The notes beneath the pieces are model-generated. The model was given only the letters and a program-made list of their open reading frames with translations, was not told the DNA's origin and did no database searches. 64,000 nt of DNA, taken from the NCBI GenBank assembly GCA_963932465.1, contig OZ010793.1, positions 254,707,333 to 254,771,332 on the forward strand, read 5' to 3'. The DNA comes from Maratus speciosus (taxonomy: Eukaryota; Arthropoda; Arachnida; Araneae; Salticidae). Position 1 is the stretch's first letter. Every line of letters begins with the position of its first letter. The position numbers and the translations under genes are program-made. Of this stretch, positions 33,460-45,489 are shown piece by piece.

Positions 33460-34793
33460 AAATCTCTGTTACCGTCGAAAACTACAAGCCATGCATCGTC
33501 GAGGAAAAGCGAGTCCAGACATATTTTTTTTAGCAAAAATGAATGGACTGTAAAAAAAGGGACAGATGTTTATTAATCTAGGAAAATGCGATATAATTGT
33601 GAACGAAAATATACGATAATCTCTTCTAAGTTACTCATGATTCCGAAAACCGTTATTTATCTTTAAAAAAGTCGGAAACCAATATATTTTTGAGATTTAA
33701 TGAATCGTTTATAAAAGCAGTTTCTCTTGCTGCCGCCGATTTTCGGAAACGTCTCCGAGTGGTTTTTATAGTGTATTAAGGAGACCGTGGACCTTTATCT
33801 GAGCGGAAATTGACCTAAAAATCGAAAATTCTTTTTGTGCATATTATTGTTTTCCGGTTTATTCTGAACCATTTGCGACAAACCGCATGCAGATGCGATT
33901 ATTTTTTGCAATGTTACAAGCTCTTGAATTGTGTACACAAATAAATTTTTGGCCCTTTAATATACTTTAAATCTAAACTTAAACTTACACTATGTGCAAA
34001 ACTACTTAAAAGATGAGACAATATTTAAAAAGATGTTAAATAACTTTAATACCTTAGTACTTTCAATTATAAAAACATAATCTTCGTCAGAGAAAATATA
34101 AGCAATACTATTGCTATTAACGTCTAATTTTCAAAATTCACGTAGAGGGTGACGAAAGGAGTGAAAGTGGAAGTCAATTTATAGGACTCGGAGAAAATTT
34201 ACTCATGATTCCGAAAACCGTTATTTATCTTTAAAAAGGTCGGAAACCAATATATTTTTAAGATTTAATGAACCGTTAATAAAAGCAGTTTCTCTTGCTG
34301 CCGCCGATTTTCGGAAATGACGATGCATGCACGATTCCTTGACGATGCATAGCTTGTAGTTTTCGACGGAAACAAAGATTTCTCTGAGTCTTTTATATAA
34401 ATATCTCTCACCGATTTCCGCTCAGATAAAGGTCCACGGTCCCCTTAATACACTATAAAAACCACTCGGAGACGTTTCCGAAAATCAGCGGCAGCAAGAG
34501 AAACTGCTTTTATAAACGGTTCATTAAATCTCAAAAATATATTGGTTTCCGCCTTAGTAAGATAAATTCGTCACCATCTACATGAATTTTGAAAATTAGA
34601 CGTTAATAACAATAGTATTTCTTATATTTTCTCTGACGAAGACTATGTTTTTATAGTTGAAAGTACTAAGGTATTAAAGTTATTTAATATATTTTTAAAT
34701 ATTGTCTCATCTTTTAAGTAGTTTTGCACATAGTATAAGTTTAAGTTTAACTTTTTAAAGATGAATTAAGCATTTCTATTTATTTATTTACTT
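33460..34793. mobile_element. Long foldback element with nested inverted repeats
   Basis: Outer arms at 33972-34125 and 34605-34756 are the same family as the palindrome at 15532-15868. Inner arms carry 'tgctgccgccgattttcgga' (34298-34317) and its inverse near 34475-34500. A further direct piece lies at 33640-33790, and 33450-33500 recurs inverted at 34323-34390. A decayed relative is at 41290-41420. No coding sequence. Confidence 0.75.
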
Positions 34794-35593
34794 TAAATCT
34801 ATTTTTCTCAAAACTGATTTTTCAACGTTTCTAGATTTTTAAAATGCTGCATGCGTCATAATACTTGATCAAAATTCATGAAATTAATAAGGACGAATCC
34901 TGATATTCCTTACAAAGAAACTGTGCATACATTTTAAAATCCGACTTCATTAAGATAATTAAATTTTATCTTTAGCTTATTAAAAAGCAAAATTTCGATG
35001 AAAATCGATATCGAATTCAGAAAAAAATCTCTAAAAAATTAAGTATTCAAGGAAATAAAAAATCGATGCACATATTTGTTTGTAATAGAGTTTTAAGTGG
35101 TTAAAATACCAAATCGAGGAAATATATCAATAATTATGACGCATGGAGCATTTTAAAATTTCGTTTTAAAATTTTAATTAAAAAAAAATCTTAAAATTAT
35201 AATAAGATTGGAAATTTCTTTTAAGGTGGTTTGTATACTTATATTAAAATGTATATTTCGGCAAAATTTTATATCTCTATGATGAAAAAAAAAATCCTTT
35301 TAACGTCCACCATACCTTTAATAAGTTTTATCAACATGGGATGTAGGATTTTCGGGTACTATTAATTTTTAAGTAAACATTTTAATTGTCATTGAACACG
35401 TTTTACAGAAAAACTTGTTAAATTAACAACATTAACATTAAAATACGTGTTATTTATTAATATTGGATGTAAACCTCGAATTACCCAGCTGAAAGTTTTT
35501 AACTGAAATTTAATAGCATTCTAAAAACCTATATTAAGGTTTGAAAAAACGTATTAATCTGTACCAATAAAAGAAAAGGATATGTCTGTTGGG

Positions 35594-35613
35594 TATGTGT
35601 GTGTGTGTGTGTG
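35594..35613 (+). repeat. (GT)n microsatellite
   Basis: Run of GT dinucleotides of about 20 bp within a diverged interspersed repeat (35500-35990). Confidence 0.9.
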
Positions 35614-36081
35614 CGGTGGCTCGGAAAATCTACCGCATGTACAGGTCCGACAATTTAGATGAAATAATCCGAGCTATGTCCGAATGCACCTGAGGCGCAG
35701 ACTTTTTATTTTTTGATAATTGGATGAGATATCAATTAAAAAACCCAACGAACACTCAATAGAAAAATACTGTTTTTCTCAAAATGACGTGCGACGATTT
35801 TTCTTCATAGACCATAATTTAACGGAACTGTTTTATGTGTTCCTGTAAATGAACTATATAAAACTTCATTTTCACTGGTCAATATTATATAGTGAATCTT
35901 ATTAATCTAAAAATTCCCTGTCAATACGAGTATATTTACGCGAATTAGAGCACGGACAGATCAACCGAATTTATACATACTTTTCAACGATGTTGGAAAG
36001 CGGTAAAAAAAAGTTCATTCACCTGTACCGTCCCAAATTGCCAAGGAAAAAAATATGTTTTCAGAAAATAATAATACTCAC

Positions 36082-36192
36082 CAGAAAAATTAAATATACT
36101 GACAGCAGGATTAAGAAGAATGTGTCTGTGCATTTTCTGTCTCTCACTGGGCCTTCAAAGTCTTCAGAGTCTGGGAATTTCCTGACTTTATT
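36082..36192 (-). CDS. SLC44-like gene, first recognised exon
   Basis: The exon is 111 nt, phase 0 to 0, with acceptor CTATAG and donor GTGAGT. It encodes NKVRKFPDSEDFEGPVRDRK followed by CTDTFFLILLSVYLIFL. The G-P-x-x-x-R-x-CTD motif before the first membrane segment is diagnostic of SLC44/CTL proteins. The number of residues from CTD to the RRL of exon 2 agrees exactly with CTL1. There is no start codon in the exon, so at least one upstream exon with the initiator (often MGCC.. in CTL1 types) must exist; I did not find it. Confidence 0.94.
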
Positions 36193-36607
36193 CTATAGAT
36201 AGAAAATGAATATGTAGAATTTACAAAAGAAATAGATTCATTCAACCACATTTGTCATTGACAGAAGACGGAAATGGAAACCCATTCATAAGTTAGGAGT
36301 ATTCGCACAATTCCAATATTCAATACAAATCGCGAGAGATAAAACGTAAAATGTCATTCAAAACCAAACACTGTTTATTCGAAAAGGCAAGAAAATGAAT
36401 ATTTTACAGCCCATATACCGACATTTATGACATTTTTCAATAGTCCAGGAATGAATGTGTTTTCTTATAAAATAGCATTTTTAATAAAGTATTTTACTTT
36501 TCAGAAAAAGTATTTATTTTCCTTTCAAATACTGTGTATTCAGTCGTTAAAATTTTACATCAAAGCAACTTTCAAATAGACAGTTCTAATAAACTTTTTC
36601 GAATTTT

Positions 36608-37505
36608 AGGTAGATTTCGTAACAAAATACTATCTATTGCAGTCGTTACCATGGTGCGACCTTTGAAAAATTCTTTCATAACTTTTCATTATATGACCCC
36701 AGGAACCTAATATCTCGGCGGGGATTGCAAATGGATAAAATCGGCCCAAGGGGGTGGAAATGGGGAAGTTTAAAATTTTTGAATACCGCCTTAACATGAT
36801 TCTGATAAAACCAGCTCTTACAGAAATATGACAGGAAAAAAAAACATTTTTCGTTATAGCAATTGCCACCAATAAAAAAAATAAACTTCTCACCACAAAA
36901 ATTACTTTTTTGTTACAAGATTTCCACGTGAAAAATGAAAATGAAATAAATAGTTTGACGAATTGAAAAAAATAAAATTCTCACCACAACAATTACTTTT
37001 TTGTTATAAGATTTCCACGTGAAAAATGAAAATGAAATAAATAGTTTGACGGATTGAAAAAAATAAAATTCTCACCACAACAATTACTTTTTTGTTAGAA
37101 GATTTCCACGTGAAAAATGAAAATGAAATAAATAGTTTGACGGATTGAAAAAAAAAATTACGTCATATTGGAAATATAATGGACGTCAGTAGGTAAATAT
37201 GTAACGTCGTTTGAGTTTGAAGAAAAGTATTAAAAAATGATAAAAACCCGGCTATGGAAATATTAACATATTCTAACATTTTGAGGTTCTCTTAATTTGT
37301 TTTCGCCATTTTTAAACCTATTTCATATATATGTGTGTGTGTATTCGTGTATATTACAATTTTCACAAAATGTTTAGGTCCCTAGAGCTCATTCTTGGTG
37401 AAGAAATTGGGTTTATCTCTAATCTTGATTTAGGTTTTGTTGATGAAATTAGTACTTAACTTCGAAATCTACCTCCGCCTGTAAGCTCAAGCCGGCAGGG
37501 ATTTT
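36608..37505. mobile_element. Helentron/HINE-like element, subfamily 2, copy A
   Basis: It starts AGGTAGATTTCG and continues ..CTATCTATTGCAGTCGTT. It ends with CGAAATCTACC, a GC-rich piece with GCCGGCAGGG, and a T-rich run. The same order with different bases is seen in subfamily 1 (AGGTAGCTTTC, CTACCTATTGCAGCCGTT, GAAAGCTACC, GCCGG-AGGAC). It contains three 91-bp tandem units. A longer relative is at 48935-50172. No protein frame. Confidence 0.68.
36889..37160 (+). repeat. Three tandem units of 91 bp
   Basis: Units begin with 'ctcaccacaa' at 36889, 36980 and 37071, and are about 97% alike. Each carries 'agatttccacgtgaaaaatg', which includes the palindrome CACGTG. They lie in the middle of the Helentron-like copy A, as central tandem repeats do in HINE elements. 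Confidence 0.93.
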
Positions 37506-37626
37506 ATCATTTTTATTCCTGTGTGATGGATGTTTAATTGTTATTTTATTTAAGGGGACTCGGTAACCTTTGAAGGATTGTTTTTACTGATGCACATTTG
37601 CTTATTATATACACATATTATTTTAG

Positions 37627-38215
37627 GTAATGCTTAGAAAAACTGATTCTGGCAAGAAAAAAATCACTTTGTGGGTAAAAATTGAGCATAATAATTTTTT
37701 TTATTATTATTATTAAAGAATTTCACAGTTTGCTGTTTTTGATACGTTACTGTGTTTAAAACATTAAACTTTCTACAAATATTTTTCAAATCACTCCATT
37801 ATTTTTTTCTATCTTCAATATAGCGTACTTACTAAAATTAGGGATCGATTTTACAATTAGTGAATTAGTTTATGAGCAAAAAATAAAATATACAAACATA
37901 GGCAAAAACGCAACAACAAACATGATTTCTTCAACGTTTCGATTTTTATTTTTTATTTTCTTCATTATATTGTAAAATCCATTCCTAATTTTATTACGTA
38001 CGCGATATTGAGGATACAAAAAAATAATGGAGTGATTTGATAGATATTTGTAGAAGTTTTAGTATTTTAAACACAGTAGTGTAATCAAAAAATAGCAAAC
38101 TTTAAAATTCTTGAAATGAAAAATAAAATTTATATTCTCAATTTTTATCCACAAAATTATTATTATTATTATTTTTTTTTTTTTTTTGTCAAAATCAGTT
38201 TTTATAAGCATTACA
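37627..38215. repeat. Foldback element, arms of about 250 bp
   Basis: The left arm starts 'taatgcttagaaaaactgat' and the right arm ends with its inverse 'tcagtttttataagcatta'. Internal matches include 'caaatcactccatta' / 'taatggagtgatttg'. The centre is near 37920. Arms are diverged by roughly 10-15% and carry (TTA)n-like runs. No gene. Confidence 0.8.
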
Positions 38216-38450
38216 GTATAACTTCAAAAATCCGGCATCATCGGGACCGGGACTATTCCATATTTTTGAAGGAATATCAAAAGTAGTACTATATTCTTTA
38301 TGGTGCCTTTAGCCATAATTTAATTCATTATTAAGTGCTATTGACATGTTTATGACCCATGTCCCATTACAATTTTTGTTTTTCTTAATGCCCCGTAACA
38401 ACCATCTGAGGTTGCTGGATGAATATCTGAACAACCTGTATACGTACATA

Positions 38451-39030
38451 CAGGGTGTTGCCGAATTTGACCGACAAATTCAAAGGTGAGATAGTAGACA
38501 TCAAGAGGATGAAAATTTTCCATAGAATGCAGTCACAAACCACGTATTTAATCAAAAATACAGGGTGTTCTACCCTAACTCAGTTTGAGTTGAAAGTTTC
38601 AGAAAACTGAAGCATAATACAGTAAAACTTTTAATAGACACTCTCACCTTTGTTGTAAATGTCATAATATATAAAAGAAGTGGTAGAAGTTTCCATTGTA
38701 CGCGCCACCAGTATGCACTTGACGCTCCACATTTTGGATTGCAATTAACCTTTCATACGGTATCATGGATTGCTTGAGCATCCTGTTTTTCCATAACTTT
38801 TCGAGATGTTATCACATTTCACACAAAACAAGGTACATACCGTTACTTTTCATTGCAATGCTTTTATTTTTCTCAAAATTATTACCGTCAACCTAAGTTC
38901 AGTTAGGATGAAACACACTGTATTTATGACTAAATATGTGGTTTGCGACCCCATATTACGTTCTATGGAAACTTTTCATCCTCTTAATGCATACTATCAC
39001 TCCTCTGAATTTGTCGGTCGAATTCACCCT
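38451..39030. repeat. Foldback MITE with CAGGGTG ends
   Basis: The first 110 bp (from 'cagggtgttgccgaatttga') match the inverse of the last 110 bp (to 'cggtcgaattcaccct'). The arms include 'atcaagaggatgaaaatttt' and 'ttcatcctctt'. A plus-strand frame at 38806-39093 is an artefact of one arm. An (AT)n run follows at 39031-39060. Confidence 0.75.
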
Positions 39031-39242
39031 ATATATATATGTATATATATATATATATATTCCTTTTCAAATATAAATTCTTTTAAAAAATGAAATTTAA
39101 TTTTTGAAAATTAAAAAAAATTAAATTTTATCCAAGTTTAAAATTTGGTACATCTTCTGAAAGAATATGCGTATTTCTGTATATGTTTTTTTTTTTTTTG
39201 TTTTGTTTTGTTTTTGAGAACAAAAAAGAATAGGGTAGGGGA

Positions 39243-39640
39243 GTACACAGTGAGACATGGTACACAGTGAGACAGCAGCCGTTTTGACATATAGTTATAA
39301 CTTTTTCTCTTAGCTAGAACACACACTGAACCACCTCATCTTATGCAACTGGTGGATGTAGTTTCTGCACTCCGGTTACTCGTTCAACAAAATAGTAAGT
39401 AACTATTTATTTTACAGAGGTTAAAGTTACATAAATGTCCATTTTAGAGTTTATTTCTTTCATTATAGCGTATATTTACTTAACCAAACCTAGTTATATC
39501 TAATGATAGACTATGTCGACAAAACGACACAAGCATTCAAAGCTGTGAAATTGAGGATGAAACAGATATGGCATCCATTTTGTTACAACGTAACGAAAGT
39601 ACACAGTGAGACACATAGTTGTGGTACACAGTGAGACGTG
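39243..39640 (+). repeat. Four copies of GTACACAGTGAGAC
   Basis: The 14-mer occurs at 39243, 39260, 39599 and 39624, in two pairs about 340 bp apart. The inverse-like 'gtctctcattgtgta' follows at 39638. The sequence between the pairs is AT-rich and not recognised. This looks like the remains of a transposon with repeated subterminal motifs. Confidence 0.6.
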
Positions 39641-39933
39641 TCTCTCATTGTGTATCTACTGTGTTGGGTTACTTCCTACGGGTTACCCCAAGCACTTTCA
39701 GCAAGTTGTCAAGAATATGTTAAAATTAATGTAAATTTAATATTTTGGGTGTAAATAATAAAATCTGTTATGAAAACATCAGAATAAGCGTTAATTATTT
39801 TTAACCTAACTAAATAAATGAAAAAAGTAATTTATAAGATATTTAAACCATATTAACCTGTATGTTATAGTATGGGGTCCGAGAAAACCCCAGGTCACAA
39901 CAGGGCATGTTTCGATAGGACATAGTGATAGGG

Positions 39934-41262
39934 TTAAATATCTAGAAAAATACATGAGGAATTAACCTGAAACTCCAGGTGCGTAAACAGAATGGTAAAG
40001 GTCATACAATTCCGTGCGGATTTTTTCCCGAAACCCCATAGTGGACCGTCAACAAATTGAAAAAGAACGAATATCCTTTGGATAACCCTGTAAAAACGAA
40101 TGTGGCAAAAGCGTTCAAACTGTAGATTATGATTAAGTGCCCTATTGTAATAAACAGTGTTCATTTTTATGAGGCTATCATGTATACTTGTAGGGAAATT
40201 AAAGTTTTTACAAAAAGAGTCCCAAATTTTGCAATTTTTTTTGCTTATAATTTGTAGAGTTCTTATTATTAAAAAAAAAGCTCTTTTCAGAAAATATGAT
40301 AAACAACATTGTACACAAATGCCCTGCAATCAGAATTAAAAAATAATGAAAATTGTATGAAAAATGAGCACGTTTACTAAATAAAGATTCACTACGCATG
40401 CCCGAATGTAATCAAAATATAATTTGCATAATTGGCTAGCTAAATGTATAGAGCAACTTTTGTAAAAGTCTCAAAAACATAGTTTGAAAAGTTTGAAAAT
40501 TATCGTTGATAGAATAAGCTCAAAATCCGTTGTTCCCAAAATGAAGCAAAAAGATGAGGGGTTGTATCCATAAATCTTTTGATTAGTGCGAATATAGCAT
40601 ACACAATATTGCACGTACTACTGTATTTGGATACAGCCCCTCATCTTTTTGCTTCATTTTGGGAACAACGGATTTTGAGTTTACTCCATCAACAATCATT
40701 TTCAGAATTTTCAAGCTATGTTTTTGAGACTTTTTCAAAAGTTGCTCTATACATTTAGCTAACACATTATTACATTATATTTTGATTGCGTTCGGGCATG
40801 CGCAGTGAAACATTGTTTAGTAAACTTGCTCATTTTTCATACAATTTTTACTATATTTTAATTCTGATTGCTGGGTAATGTGTACAATGTTGTTTGTCAT
40901 ATTTTTTGTAAAGAACTTTTTTTTTTGTTTTAAGAACTCTACAAATTATAAGTAAAAAACTTGGAGAAATTTTAGACTGTTTTTATGAAAATCTGAATTT
41001 CTCCTCGAGTATATATGCTATCCTCATAAAAATGAACACAGATTATTAAAATAAGCCACTTAATCATAATCTACAGTTTGGACGCTTTTGCTGCATTAGT
41101 TTTGACAGGGTTATTCAAAATATATTCGTTCTTTTCCAGTTTTTTGAAGGTCCCCTATGAGGTTTCGGGGAAAAATCTTCGCGGAAATAGATGACCTATG
41201 CTATTCTGTTTACACAACTGGAGTTTCAGGTTAATTCCTCGTGTATTTTTCTAGATATTTAA
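39934..41262. repeat. Very long foldback, arms of about 640 bp
   Basis: The start 'ttaaatatctagaaaaatac' recurs inverted at the end, 'gtatttttctagatatttaa'. Landmarks along the arms pair up: 'aaactccaggtg'/'aactggagttt', 'ctacagtttg' and its inverse, and 'cttcattttgggaacaacgg' (40651-40670) with its inverse at 40530-40550. The spacer at 40571-40625 is short. Arms differ by about 8-12%. Open frames at 39934-40329 and 40583-40765 are arm sequence, not genes. Confidence 0.85.
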
Positions 41263-41650
41263 CAAAGCGTCCAAAATCACAAGTGGCCGGTCACCTTTGG
41301 CCATATTGTGTATAAAAACTACTCGGAAACTTTTCCGAAAATCAGTGGCAGTAAAAAAAGAAATTTTGATTTTATGAATTCTCCTTTAAATCTCGAAAAT
41401 GTATTGTTTTCTCAGCTTTTTTTTTTTTTTTTTTTCACAGTGTGCTTATAAAATTCAGCAAGTCGGAAATTACACGTCAACCGCGACAAATGACGCGCGT
41501 TCGTACTATTACTAGTTTGATAAATATTCAGATCTTGGAGCAATAGCTGTTAACTTTTACGGAAAAATGCATGAATACAAATTTTTTTACGATTCTATAT
41601 ATTAAATTCAGTAATACGGAAATAATAGGACTCCATCTTTAATAGGACGT

Positions 41651-42078
41651 TATGATGATGCAATCATCATATATTGTCCTTTTATTCTTTTTTAAAATTA
41701 ATTTTACTCTTTCTTTCCATGTATTCAGTCAGTCATAAATGGATTTGTTAAAAAGTAATTTCAGGCTTATTTCTCGTCTCTTTCATGCGGAAGTAAAACA
41801 TTAAATAATAAATATGTCTTTTTTTAACGAAATGATTCATTATCATTTTGATTTCGCTATTTTATATCTGCAATTCAACAGCTTATATTATACTTAAAAG
41901 ATTTACGATAATTACATTTTTGTCATTTCGATATTAAATTTTAATACTAATCTATTTTATTTTTCGTGATTTATGTGAGTAATTTTATTACTTTGTTTAT
42001 AAAAGAAAGCGATCATTTTTATTAACAAGGGGATTTTATCCATTTTTGTATTATAACTCAGGCAATAAATTTAATCAT
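41651..42078 (+). repeat. Single arm of a foldback element
   Basis: About 97% like the left arm of the palindrome at 62797-63689, from 'gatgcaatcatcatatattg' to 'ggcaataaatttaatcat'. The second arm is missing here. The open frame at 42132-42314 just downstream is not supported as a gene. Confidence 0.88.
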
Positions 42079-42386
42079 TTACAATTTATAAACACGAAGG
42101 ATAATTAACAGATAAAAGAGTTTACATCCTTATGGAATTGATTGTTTTAAAACAAGTGTGGATTAAGAAAAAATACAGGAATATAGATATTCTCGACTAT
42201 GACATTTTTCGCTCTCAATACTCTAGATTTATGTATTTTACACATTATTGGATTTTTAGAAAAAACTTTGATTTATTTTATCTTTTGTTTTATTTTTTCA
42301 TTCGTCCTTGCTGAAATGTGACCCGTTCAAAATTAAATGCCCACATGGGGTCTGCATTTCATTGTATTGAGAGCTCACATACACTT

Positions 42387-44455
42387 TGGAAGCGGTCGCA
42401 GACGATTAGCCGAAAACCAAATAGCCGACAAGACATTTAGCAGACAGCATTTAGACGACAGGACGTTTAGCCGACAAGAACATTTAGTCGACACGTACAT
42501 TTAGCAGACAGGACATGTAGCCGACTAGTACATTTAGCCGACAGGACAAGTAGCCGAAACGTACGTATAGCATACAGGACAATTTGCCGAAACGGACATT
42601 TAGCAGACAGACAATTGGACGACAGGCAATGGGCCGAACGTGACAATTAGCCGACAGGACATTTAGCCGACAGGACATTTAGCCGACGAGACAATTAGCC
42701 GACAAGACAATTAGCCGACAGGACATTTAGCCGACGAGACAATTAGCCGACAAGACAATTAGCCGACAAGACAATTAGCCGACAGGACATTTAGCCGACA
42801 GGACGATTGGCCGACAGGACATTTAGCCGACAGGACGATTAGCCGACAAGAAAAATTAAACGACAGGATATTTAGCTGAGAGGACGATTAGCCTAGTCAG
42901 GTTATGGTTAGGATACTTTTAGGTTACGGATAGATTATAATTAGTTTACGGTTACGTTAAACTTAGGTTACAGTTACGTTACGGTTAGGTTACAGTTAGA
43001 TTACGGTTACGTCACAGTTATGTTACTTTCAGGTAACAATTAGGTTACGTTTAAGTTACAGTTAGATTATGGTTAAGTTACGGATAGGTTACAGTTAGAT
43101 TACGGTTAAGTTACGGATAGGTTACAGTTAGATTACGTTTCTGCTACGATTAGGTTACGGATAGGATACAGTTACGTTACAGTTTGGTTACAAATAGGAT
43201 TACGGATAGGTTACAGTTAGATTACGGTTAGATTCCGGATAGGTTACAGTAGGTTCCGGATAGGTTACAAATAGGTTACGGTTAGGTTACCGCCAAGCTA
43301 CAGTTAGGTTACGGTTAGGTTACATTTAGGTTACAGTTAGGTTATAGTTACATCACAGGTAGGATACGGTTAGGTTATAATTAGGTTACGGTTAGCGTAC
43401 TGTCATGTTACGTTTATTTTACAGATAGATTACTGTTAGGATACAGTTATGTTACAGTTAGGTTATGGTTAGGTTATAAGTAGGTTACGGTTACGTTACT
43501 GTTAGGATGAAGTTAGATTACGGTTAAGTTATGGATAGGTTACAGTTAGATTACGTTTCTGCTACGATTAGGTTACGGATAGGATACAGTTACGTTACAG
43601 TTTGGTTACAAATAGGATTACGGATAGGTTACAGTTAGATTACGGTTAGGTTCCGGATAGGTTACAGTAGGTTACGGATAGATTACAATTAGGGTACGGT
43701 TAGGTTACCGCCAGGCTACTGTTAACTTTCGGTTAGGTTACATTTAGGTTACAGTTAGGTTATAGTTACATCACAGTTAGGATACGGTTAGTTAATAATT
43801 AGGTTACGGTTAGCGTACCGTCATGTTACGTTTATTTTACAGATAGATTACTGTTAGGTTACAGTTATGTTATAGTTAGGTTATGGTTAGGTTATAAGTA
43901 GGTTACGGTTACGTTACGGTTAGGTTACAATTAGGTTACGGTTAGGTTACGGTTATGTTCCATTTCCGTTACAGATAGGTTACGGTTAGATTATGGATAA
44001 GTTACAGTTAGGTTACGGGGGGTCTATGTCATTTAGCCGAAAACCAAATAGCCGACAAGACATTTAGCAGGCACCAATTAGCCGACAGGACGTTTAGCCG
44101 ACAAGTACATTTAACCGAAACGTACATTTACCCGACAGGACATTTAGCCGACAGGTCAAATAGCCGACAAGACATTTAGCCGACAGGACAATTAGCCGAC
44201 ATGATATTTAGCCGACGAGACATTTAGTCGACATGACAATTAGCCGACAGGTCAAATAGCCGATATGACAATTAGCCGACAGGACAATTAACCGACAGAT
44301 CAAATAACCGACAGGACATTTAGACGACAGGTCAAATAGCCGATCTGACAATTACCCGACAGGACAATTAGGAGACATGAAAATTAGCCGACAGGTCAAA
44401 TAGCCGACATGATATTTATCCAAAACATACATTTTGCCGAAAGAATTTAGAAGAC
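42387..44455 (+). repeat. Composite satellite block (TTAGCCGACAGGACA and GGTTACGGTTA types)
   Basis: Three arrays lie side by side. 42414-42890 has units of about 15-18 bp around 'ttagccgacaggaca'. 42891-44010 has units of about 12 bp around 'ggttacggttaggttacagt'. 44018-44455 starts with GGGGTCTATGTCATTTAGC and returns to the first type. The same two array types occur in opposite orientation at 60060-61922. The TTAGG words resemble arthropod telomere repeats, but the unit is 'ttaggttacggt'-like and not pure TTAGG. Confidence 0.9.
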
Positions 44456-44629
44456 ACATTGATATGGGTCGTGATATACCAACAATGTCAACCTCAATAA
44501 CTCGTCACCATCATAATTCAACTTTTTAGCTCACAGGCTATCAAAGTCCGAGAGCTGATGTGCCCGCCGTTCTGTATGTATGTACGGACATATTCACGTA
44601 ACGAGGTAACTCTTGATAAAAACATCCGA

Positions 44630-45480
44630 TTTGCTTCAATTTTTTTGTCTAGGTTCTTTCTGGAAAGGTGCTTTCCTGATTAGTTTTGGGGGCTCATTGG
44701 TTAAAGATAAAGGGGGAAAAGGGGGCTAGTTCCTCACCTTAATTTAGATAAATGGGTTTTTCATGCAGAATTATTCGATTTGCTCTAAATCTGATATACC
44801 GGTTTATTATGTTAAGGAGCTTCCCTGATTAGATTTGGAAGCTCATTAGTTAAGTATAAAGGGGGAAAGAGGGCTACTCCCCTTAATTTAGATAAATGTT
44901 TTTTCATTCAAAATTATTCGATTTACTCCAAATTCGGTATGCCGGTTTATTATGTTAAGGAGCTTCCCTGATTAGATTTGGAGGTTCATTAGTTAAGAAT
45001 AAAGGGGGGATAAGGGAGCTAACCCCCCCCCTTAATTTATATAAATGGGTTTTTCATGCAGACTTATTCGATTTGCTCCAAATTTGCTATACCGGTTTAT
45101 CATGTTAAGGAGCTGCCTTGATTAGATTTGGAGGTTCATTAGTTAAGAATAAAGGGGGGAAAGGGGGCTACCCCCATTAATTTAGATAAATGGGTTTTTC
45201 ATGCAGAATTATTCGATTTGCTCCAAATTTGGTACACCGGTTTACTATGTTAAGGAGCTTCCTTGATTAGATTTGGAGGTTCATTAGTTAAGAATAAAGG
45301 GGGATAGGCGAGCTAGTCCCTCCCCCCACCCCTTTATTTAGATAAATGGGTTTTCCATGCAGAGTTATTCGATTTACTCCAAATTTGCTATATCGGTTTA
45401 TTATGTTAAGGAGCTACATTGATTAGATTTGGAGGTTCATTAGTTAAGAATAAAGGGGGGAAAGGGGGCAAATCCACGCC
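44630..45480 (+). repeat. Tandem repeat of about 140-180 bp
   Basis: About six units share 'attattcgatttgctccaaa', 'ccggtttattatgttaagga', 'gattagatttggaggttcat', 'tagttaagaataaaggggg' and a variable G/C-rich tail. The region in front (44520-44620) reads 'gatgtgcccgccgttctgta' and may be the start of the same element. No protein. Confidence 0.88.
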
Positions 45481-45489
45481 TTAATTTAT

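Larger units (their letters stand above)
11531..36192 (-). other. SLC44-type choline transporter-like gene, partial, 10 exons found
   Basis: Ten exons on the minus strand, in order 36192 to 11531, join into one open frame of 957 nt. All junction phases match. The product is the N-terminal half of a choline transporter-like protein (SLC44/CTL), a polytopic membrane protein known to carry choline across plasma and mitochondrial membranes in the best-studied member. It reads closest to SLC44A1/CTL1, because the CTD motif, the YGxxxYGNICG loop and the SGxPxxxxxGxVxF loop align without gaps. The visible part includes about five membrane segments. The start codon, one extracellular-loop exon (between 29965 and 24581) and the C-terminal half with its remaining membrane segments are missing from what I could find. 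Introns are 3-6 kb and packed with transposons. Confidence 0.93.

Noticed and set aside
39934..40329. 131-codon minus-strand frame
   Set aside because: It is one arm of a long foldback repeat; the other arm does not keep the frame.
42484..42678. 64-codon minus-strand frame
   Set aside because: Translated satellite repeat.
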